This document shows, in pieces, positions 60,801 through 64,000 of a stretch of 64,000 nucleotides of DNA. The position numbers were made by a program, and so were the translations under genes. The stretch comes from Tachypleus tridentatus. Lineage: Eukaryota; Arthropoda; Merostomata; Xiphosura; Limulidae. The notes under the pieces were generated by a model. It was not told the origin of the DNA and ran no database searches. It was given only the letters and a program-made list of their open reading frames with translations. Positions within the stretch are counted from its first letter, which is position 1; each line of letters begins with the position of its first letter. The stretch covers positions 150,321,009-150,385,008 of the forward strand of contig NC_134834.1 in the NCBI RefSeq assembly GCF_004210375.1, read 5' to 3'.

Positions 60801-60853
60801 ATTGGGCTATCGCTGGACATCGTGCTTTCGTCCAAGCATTCTAGACTGGCCAT
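45804..60853 (-). CDS. Hk: Voltage-gated K+ channel beta subunit (Kv-beta / Hyperkinetic), complete, 14 coding exons
   Basis: Cytoplasmic beta subunit of Shaker-type potassium channels, built on an aldo-keto-reductase (AKR) fold that binds NADPH. Exons, minus strand, in order: 60853-60741, 60047-60004, 59795-59758, 59595-59516, 58990-58946, 57711-57667, 57556-57513, 55573-55487, 53303-53218, 51870-51750, 48236-48145, 47835-47709, 46546-46458, 45890-45804. All junctions keep phase, giving 365 residues, the usual family length (mammalian Kv-beta2 is 367). Seen in the translation: [12 protein letters not shown] at the core start; AKR tetrad D83, Y88, K116, N156; GTSRW at 184-188; Q212; W241. These positions lie two residues before the Kv-beta2 numbers. 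[13 protein letters not shown] (158-170) resembles Drosophila Hyperkinetic, hence the symbol; KCNAB is the vertebrate name. The start at 60853 has a good context (ACCAATGG); an in-frame ATG at 60820 is the alternative. Alternative first exons outside the window cannot be excluded. The TGA stop is followed by a long open extension, listed separately. Confidence 0.95.
46290..46390. repeat. Short direct duplication
   Basis: TGTTTATCTTTCTATTCATC AAGTTAACTGGT occurs twice, in the Kv-beta intron between exons 13 and 14. Confidence 0.8.
46458..46546 (-). CDS. Hk: Kv-beta exon 13
   Basis: 89 bp, [20 protein letters not shown] then [10 protein letters not shown] (308-337), matching [22 protein letters not shown]. 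Acceptor TTCCAG, donor CAG/GTAAGG. Confidence 0.94.
47390..47530. repeat. Direct duplication of about 65 bp in a Kv-beta intron
   Basis: AGTGTTA.ATAGC.TTGACTGG CATG, CACTGTTATGTGT.AATGTG occurs twice between exons 12 and 13. Confidence 0.75.
47709..47835 (-). CDS. Hk: Kv-beta exon 12 (divergent loop plus helix)
   Basis: 127 bp, residues 266-307. The first 20 residues ([20 protein letters not shown]) replace a loop that differs between mammals and insects; then [20 protein letters not shown] matches the [20 protein letters not shown] helix. Acceptor GAACAG, donor ATAG/GTACGG. The exon start relies on phase and on the only suitable AG. Confidence 0.85.
48145..48236 (-). CDS. Hk: Kv-beta exon 11
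   Basis: 92 bp, residues 235-265, [20 protein letters not shown] then [16 protein letters not shown] with W241 is the nicotinamide-stacking tryptophan segment. Acceptor CACTAG, donor AGG/GTGAAT. Confidence 0.93.
48485..50040 (-). mobile_element. Tc1-like DNA transposon with long terminal repeats of IR/DR type, dead
   Basis: 1556 bp between TA dinucleotides (48483-48484 and 50041-50042). Terminal inverted repeats of about 218 bp: 48485-48702 and 49823-50040, beginning TACAGTCATGTGAAG and TACAACCATGTGAAA. Each holds two direct repeats, an outer AATTAGGACACCCTATG and an inner AGTTAGG.CACCC, the IR/DR layout. It lies in the Kv-beta intron between exons 10 and 11 with its transposase in the same direction as the gene. 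Confidence 0.95.
48706..49657 (-). pseudogene. Tc1 transposase, DD34E, broken by stops and a frameshift
   Basis: Starts [20 protein letters not shown] at 49657 with a helix-turn-helix region ([12 protein letters not shown], then PRSGRPSS). The frame breaks after this and again near the first catalytic Asp (VLWTDESK). Further stops lie before and after the last open part (48844-49068), which holds [11 protein letters not shown] and [11 protein letters not shown]. Exactly 34 residues separate the second Asp from Glu, so it is DD34E. It would have cut and pasted the element but cannot be made now. Confidence 0.92.
50043..51080. other. Intronic, no feature recognised
   Basis: Part of the Kv-beta intron between exons 10 and 11. 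The frame at 50163-50375 (minus) is slightly GC-rich but has no family features. Confidence 0.4.
51084..51462 (+). repeat. tRNA-derived SINE, one rearranged copy or two fragments
   Basis: Head and first body part at 51084-51270 (GCCCGGCATAGTCAGGTGGT; B box GCAGGTTTGAACTCCCG), then a second diverged body and tail at 51295-51462 (AAATTAGGAACACTAGCACA, AAATTCAAAACAAAACAAAA). Confidence 0.75.
51750..51870 (-). CDS. Hk: Kv-beta exon 10
   Basis: 121 bp, residues 195-234, with [20 protein letters not shown] then [10 protein letters not shown] and PELFHKI. Q212 and the [11 protein letters not shown] stretch are near-invariant in Kv-beta. Acceptor CAACAG, donor TTG/GTTAGT. A dead Tc1 element lies in the following intron. 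Confidence 0.95.
51905..52345. repeat. Tandem repeat of about 75 bp, six copies
   Basis: Units CATTCTGCTTTAGGATAAAG AATCACGACAGTACAGTTGT TCATTAGTTAAGGTTAACAC. Begins just upstream of Kv-beta exon 10 in its intron. Confidence 0.92.
52460..52750. repeat. Tandem repeat of about 40 bp
   Basis: Units ACCAGTGTGGT.CACATATTG TATCATATATTGTTTACT, about seven copies; plus-strand frames at 52352-52824 come from it. Confidence 0.88.
53218..53303 (-). CDS. Hk: Kv-beta exon 9
   Basis: 86 bp, [20 protein letters not shown] then RWTAMEIM (167-194). The GTSRW segment is a family hallmark near the cofactor. Acceptor TTTCAG, donor ATG/GTAAAA. Confidence 0.94.
53304..54513. other. Kv-beta intron 8 part, nothing recognised
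   Basis: Short frames at 53523-53941 are AT-rich and without family features. Confidence 0.4.
54586..54696 (-). repeat. tRNA-derived SINE, truncated, with target-site duplication
   Basis: Tail TTTTTTTTTTTAATTTCGTG and body to CAACTCTTGGGCTA. Perfect 12-bp duplication CAAGGGGAGGGA at 54574-54585 and 54697-54708. Confidence 0.93.
55190..55500. repeat. Small tandem array containing copies of a splice donor
   Basis: On the minus strand, AAG/GTAGGTACAC, AAG/GTGAGTACAC, AAG/GTAGGCATAC and AAG/GTGAATATAT follow each other with spacings of 45, 37 and 45 bp, each with CCAGCCAATATAAACGATCC-like sequence after it. The first is the donor of Kv-beta exon 8. Looser units continue to about 55190. Confidence 0.75.
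55487..55573 (-). CDS. Hk: Kv-beta exon 8 (catalytic Asn)
   Basis: 87 bp, residues 137-166, [20 protein letters not shown] then ADPMCPME. N156 is the tetrad asparagine (FANRPDP in mammals). The donor GAAG/GTAGGT lies inside a small tandem array that repeats donor-like sites further into the intron. Confidence 0.94.
55860..57350. other. Kv-beta intron, nothing recognised
   Basis: AT-rich with a TATATATA run at 55880. A 12-bp palindrome GGGACCGGTCCC lies at about 56940. Confidence 0.4.
57511..57512 (-). promoter_or_regulatory. Non-canonical GC splice donor
   Basis: AAG/GCAAGT at the end of Kv-beta exon 7. Apart from the C it matches the donor consensus, as is typical of GC-AG introns. No usable GT donor in the right phase lies nearby. 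Confidence 0.8.
57513..57556 (-). CDS. Hk: Kv-beta exon 7, followed by a GC-AG intron
   Basis: 44 bp, [14 protein letters not shown] (123-136), matching the ERGLSRKHIIEG helix. The donor is AAG/GCAAGT, so the next intron starts with GC instead of GT. Joining it to the acceptor at 55574 restores the expected [13 protein letters not shown] in frame. Confidence 0.91.
57667..57711 (-). CDS. Hk: Kv-beta exon 6 (catalytic Lys)
   Basis: 45 bp, [14 protein letters not shown] (108-121). K116 is the tetrad lysine. Acceptor TTCCAG, donor AAG/GTAAGT. Confidence 0.93.
57755..57965 (-). repeat. tRNA-derived SINE, degraded
   Basis: AAGGCAGCTAGTCATCACCA, TAAAAGGCGAGCGTGTTTGA and CTACCAGGGCATGC keep the family order. 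Confidence 0.8.
58317..58593 (-). repeat. tRNA-derived SINE, full length, with target-site duplication
   Basis: Complete copy ending GGCTATGCCGGGCC. AAACAGGACTGAT at 58304-58316 and AAACAGGAGTGAT at 58594-58606 (one mismatch). Confidence 0.94.
58607..58940. other. Kv-beta intron, nothing recognised
   Basis: The frame at 58481-58816 runs into the SINE and is accidental. Confidence 0.4.
58946..58990 (-). CDS. Hk: Kv-beta exon 5
   Basis: 45 bp, [14 protein letters not shown] (93-106), matching the AEVVLGNIIKKKGW helix of the family. Acceptor TTTCAG, donor GAG/GTATGT. Confidence 0.92.
59516..59595 (-). CDS. Hk: Kv-beta exon 4 (catalytic Asp and Tyr)
   Basis: 80 bp, residues 66-92. Contains [15 protein letters not shown] with D83 and Y88 of the catalytic tetrad. 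Acceptor CAACAG, donor AAA/GTACGT. Confidence 0.94.
59758..59795 (-). CDS. Hk: Kv-beta exon 3
   Basis: 38 bp, [12 protein letters not shown] (54-65), matching the TWVTFGGQITDE segment that contacts NADPH in the family. Acceptor TTTTCAG, donor GAG/GTAGGC. Confidence 0.92.
60004..60047 (-). CDS. Hk: Kv-beta exon 2
   Basis: 44 bp, residues 38-53, [15 protein letters not shown], the first strand of the AKR barrel. Acceptor CCCTAG after a T-rich tract, donor TTG/GTAAGA. Confidence 0.93.
60741..60853 (-). CDS. Hk: Kv-beta exon 1 (start codon, N-terminus)
   Basis: Encodes 37 residues plus two bases of Arg38 and ends MRYR across the junction; the family has a similar GMKYR before NLGKSG. The donor is CG/GTAGGT. 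The N-terminal 34 residues are rich in Ser, Thr and Pro and I see no family match; variable N-termini are normal for Kv-beta. It lacks the long basic ball peptide of inactivating mammalian isoforms. The frame stays open upstream of the chosen ATG, so the 5' limit of the exon is unknown. Confidence 0.85.
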
Positions 60854-61109
60854 TGGTGCTCGGAAACTATGGAATATCAAGAAATATATATGTATATACC
60901 ACTGGACATTGTACCTCCTTTAATATAACAACATATATTGTCATAATTGTTATGTACCACATACAAGTGGAATACAGTAGAGGTAGTCATTATTTTTATG
61001 AACCCCATAGTATAGACGTCGCCATATTGAATATTTCGTTTACGTTTTTACATCCTGACATCTTTATTTACTAGCAATATTTTTATTACAAACTATCTGG
61101 TTGGTTTTT

Positions 61110-61480
61110 GACATACTTGTTTGTTATTAACACCATCTGGAGTACTCGTCCCCTGGATTGAAGTTATATAGATTAATGATTAATGAAAGTTTATTGTAGG
61201 GCACGAATTGTTAATTCCTTTATTTGTATTTATGAAAAATGTGCATAGAAACTGGAAAACACAAAATGTAAACCCACAAGTTTGAATGAGTTTTCGCACG
61301 GAGTCATTAAACCCAGGCACCAAATATGGTGATGATCCATCAAGAGAGGACGAAGTAGTGGAAAAATTCGTAAAAACACATCCATAAAACTGCAAAACTC
61401 AAAGCTGAAAATTTATATGGACCTCTGCATGGACCTAGTAAACTCCCACACCAGATTTGGTGAAGGCACAGTCATATCCT
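61110..61480 (+). repeat. Dispersed repeat with CCAAATATGGTGATGATCC (copy 2)
   Basis: Same order of motifs as 38220-38495, with a partial internal second unit (CCAGATTTGGTGAAGGCAC near 61450). Lies upstream of Kv-beta exon 1. Confidence 0.6.
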
Positions 61481-61839
61481 GCCAAATAGCTATATGAATG
61501 TACAACAGACAGTACTATTGTATTTATATACATTATCTTTATATAGGTTTTTGTTTTTAGTTTTGAAACTTTGAAATATCTTTCACTTCAGTTAGTTCAG
61601 TATATATATATTTTACTGAAACACCAAAAGTTGTACCACCTTTTATTCTTGAACAAAAACATTGAGCTATACGAAACAGCTCCAACCAAAAACCTTTACG
61701 AGTGTTTCTATTTTTAAAACAGAAAGATTTTCTATATTTAACCACTGCTGTCAGTAAATAAAAGAGAAAATGATGACAATCAAACTAGGTGGGAGTTTAT
61801 AAATAATGTTGTCTTCCTACACAATATCTGATGGTATAA

Positions 61840-63962
61840 CACTGGGAGAGTTATCTCCTAGGTTAACAACACTGGGAGAATATAATTTCTAGGTTACAAA
61901 CAGCGGGAGAGGTATCTCCCAGGTTAGCAACAGCTGAAGAGATATCTCCCAGATTAACAAGAGCGGGAGAGATATCTTCCAGGTTAACGACAGCGGGAGA
62001 GATATCTCCAAGATTAACGACACTGGGAGAGATACCTCCCAGGTTACCAACAGTGGGAGAGATATCTTCCAGGTTAACAACAGTGGGAGAGACATCTTCT
62101 AAGTGAACAACAGTGGAAGAGATATATTCCAGGTTAACAATAGTGGGAGAGATATATGCCAGGTTAACAACAGTGGGGGTGATATCTTCCAGGTTAAAAA
62201 AAGCTGAAAAGATATATCACAGGTTAACAAGAGCGGGAGAGATATCTCCAAGATTAACGACACTGGGAGAGATACCTCCCAGGTTAACAACAGTGGGAGA
62301 GACATCTTCTAAGTGAACAACAGTGGAAGAGATATATTCCAGGTTAACAACAGTGGGGGTGATATCTTCCAGGTTAAAAAAAGCTGAAAAGATATATCCC
62401 AGGTTAACAAGAGCGGGAGAGATATCTCCAAGATTAACGACACTGGGAGAGATACCTCCCAGGTTAACAACAGTGGGACAGATATATCTAAAGTCAATAA
62501 CAGTGGGAGTGATATCTTCCAGATTAACAACAGTGGGAGTGATATCTTTCAGGTTAGCAACAGTGGGAGAGATATCTTCCAGGTTAACGACAGTGGGAGT
62601 GATATCTTCTAGGTTAACGACAGTGTGAGAGATACTTCCAGGTTAACAACAGTGGGAGAGACATCTTCCAAGTGAACAACAGTGGGAGAGATACCTTCCA
62701 GGTGAACAACAGTGGAAGAGATATATGCCAGGTTAACAACAGTGGGGGTGATATCTTCCAGGTTAACAACAGTGGGAGAGATATCTTCCAGGTTAACGAC
62801 AGTGGGAGTGATATCTTCTAGGTTAACGACAGTGGGAGTGATATCTTCTAGGTTAACGACAGTGGGAGAGACATCTTCCAGGTCAACAACACTGGGAGAG
62901 ATATCTGCCAGGTTAACAACAGGGGGGTGATATCTTCCAGGTTAACAACAGCTGAAGAGATATCTCCCAGGTTAACAAGAGTGGGAGAGATATCTTCCAG
63001 GTTAACGACAGCGGGAAAGATACTTCCCAGGTTAACAACAGTGGGAGAGATATATCTAAAGTCAATAACAGTGAGAGTGATATCTTCCAGGTTAACGACA
63101 GCGGGAAAGATACTTCCCAGGTTAACAACAGTGGGAGAGATATATCTAAAGTCAATAACAGTGAGAGTGATATCTTCCAGATTAACAACAGTGGGAGTGA
63201 TATCTTTCAGGTTAACAACAGTGGGAGTGATATCTTCTAGGTTAACGACAGTGGGAGAGATACTTCAAGGTTAACAACAGAGGGAGAGATACTTCCCAGG
63301 TTAACAACAGTGGGAGAGATATATCTAAAGTCAATAACAGTGAGAGTGATATCTTCCAGGTTAACAACACTGGGAGAGATATCTTCCAGATTAACAACAG
63401 TGGGAGTGATATCTTCTAGGTTAACGACAGTGGGAGAGATACTTCAAGGTTAACAACAGAGGGAGAGACATCTTCCAGGTTAACAACAGGGGGTGATATC
63501 TTCCAGGTTAACAACAGCTGAAGAGATATCTCCCAGGTTAACAAGAGCGGGAGAGATACCTCCCAGGTTAACAACAGTGGGAGAGATATAACTAAAGTCA
63601 ATAACAGTGGGAGTGATATCTTCCAGGTTAACAACAGTGGGAGAGATATATTCCAGGTTAACAACAGTGGGAGAGATATCTTCCAGGTTAACAACAGTGG
63701 GAGACGTATTTCCAGGTTAACAACAGTGGGAAAGATATCTTCCAGGTTAACAACACTGGGAGAGATATCTTCCAGGTCAACAACAGTGGGAGAGACATCT
63801 TCCAGGTGAACAACAGTGGGAGAGATATCTACCAGGTTAACAACAGTGGGAGACGTATTTCCAGATTAACAACAGTGGGAAAGATATCTTCCAGGTTAGC
63901 AACATTGGGAAAGATATCTTCCAGGGCAACAACAGTGGGAGAGATATCTTCCAAGTTAGCCC
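61840..63962. repeat. 30-bp minisatellite, about 70 copies
   Basis: Unit AGGTTAACAACAGTGGGAGA GATATCTTCC. The period is a multiple of three and both strands stay open for long runs (RLTTVGEISS decapeptides on plus, LLLTWEISLP on minus). Larger 210-bp (7-unit) duplications are visible, e.g. 62101 and 62311. It ends just before the window edge. Confidence 0.94.
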
Positions 63963-64000
63963 ACCTTTGATCCTGTCAGCAACCAAGATAGCTAAATGAA

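Noticed and set aside
61889-63694. Long repetitive open frames on both strands as structural protein genes
   Set aside because: Openness follows from the 30-bp period; some units have indels that break the frame, and no start, splice or promoter context is visible.

Overview
This is a window of an AT-rich animal genome with two intron-containing protein genes, both on the minus strand, in a background dense with repeats. Introns with GT-AG (once GC-AG) borders, tRNA-derived SINEs, LINE and Tc1/mariner remains and long minisatellites show it is a metazoan. The protein sequences and the dominant SINE family suggest a chelicerate, perhaps a horseshoe crab. That placement rests on memory of the SINE family and is an inference.

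Genes. (1) 30772-35970, minus: a complete three-exon MIC10 (MINOS1) gene for the inner-membrane core subunit of the mitochondrial MICOS complex. (2) 45804-60853, minus: a complete 14-exon Kv channel beta subunit (KCNAB; Drosophila Hyperkinetic) of 365 residues. Its aldo-keto-reductase fold has all catalytic residues. The exons were found by hand; every junction keeps phase and reads through in one frame. The stop codon is TGA in the context TGA CTA G, and 60 further in-frame sense codons of GC-rich, coding-like sequence follow before a TAA. This is a strong candidate for programmed stop-codon readthrough and the main discovery in the window.

Layout. 1-3730: broken I/Jockey-type LINE (minus), cut by the window edge. 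3.7-30.7 kb: no protein gene seen; SINEs, minisatellites (67 bp at 5.7-6.6 kb; an array at 12.1-13.3 kb with a SINE and a mariner MITE nested in it; 37 bp at 24.0-24.9 kb; about 4.1 kb of 56-58 bp repeats at 26.5-30.5 kb with higher-order structure), and two copies of a possible Penelope-type 3' end. 30.7-36.0 kb: MIC10, with transposon fossils in both introns. 36.0-45.6 kb: intergenic, with SINEs and several short arrays. 45.6-60.9 kb: the Kv-beta gene, with a 1.56 kb dead Tc1 element in one intron and a minisatellite that carries copies of an exon's splice donor. 60.9-64.0 kb: its upstream flank, with a 30-bp minisatellite running almost to the window end.

The two genes share a strand but have no visible functional link. 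No rRNA, free-standing tRNA, CRISPR or prokaryotic feature was seen.
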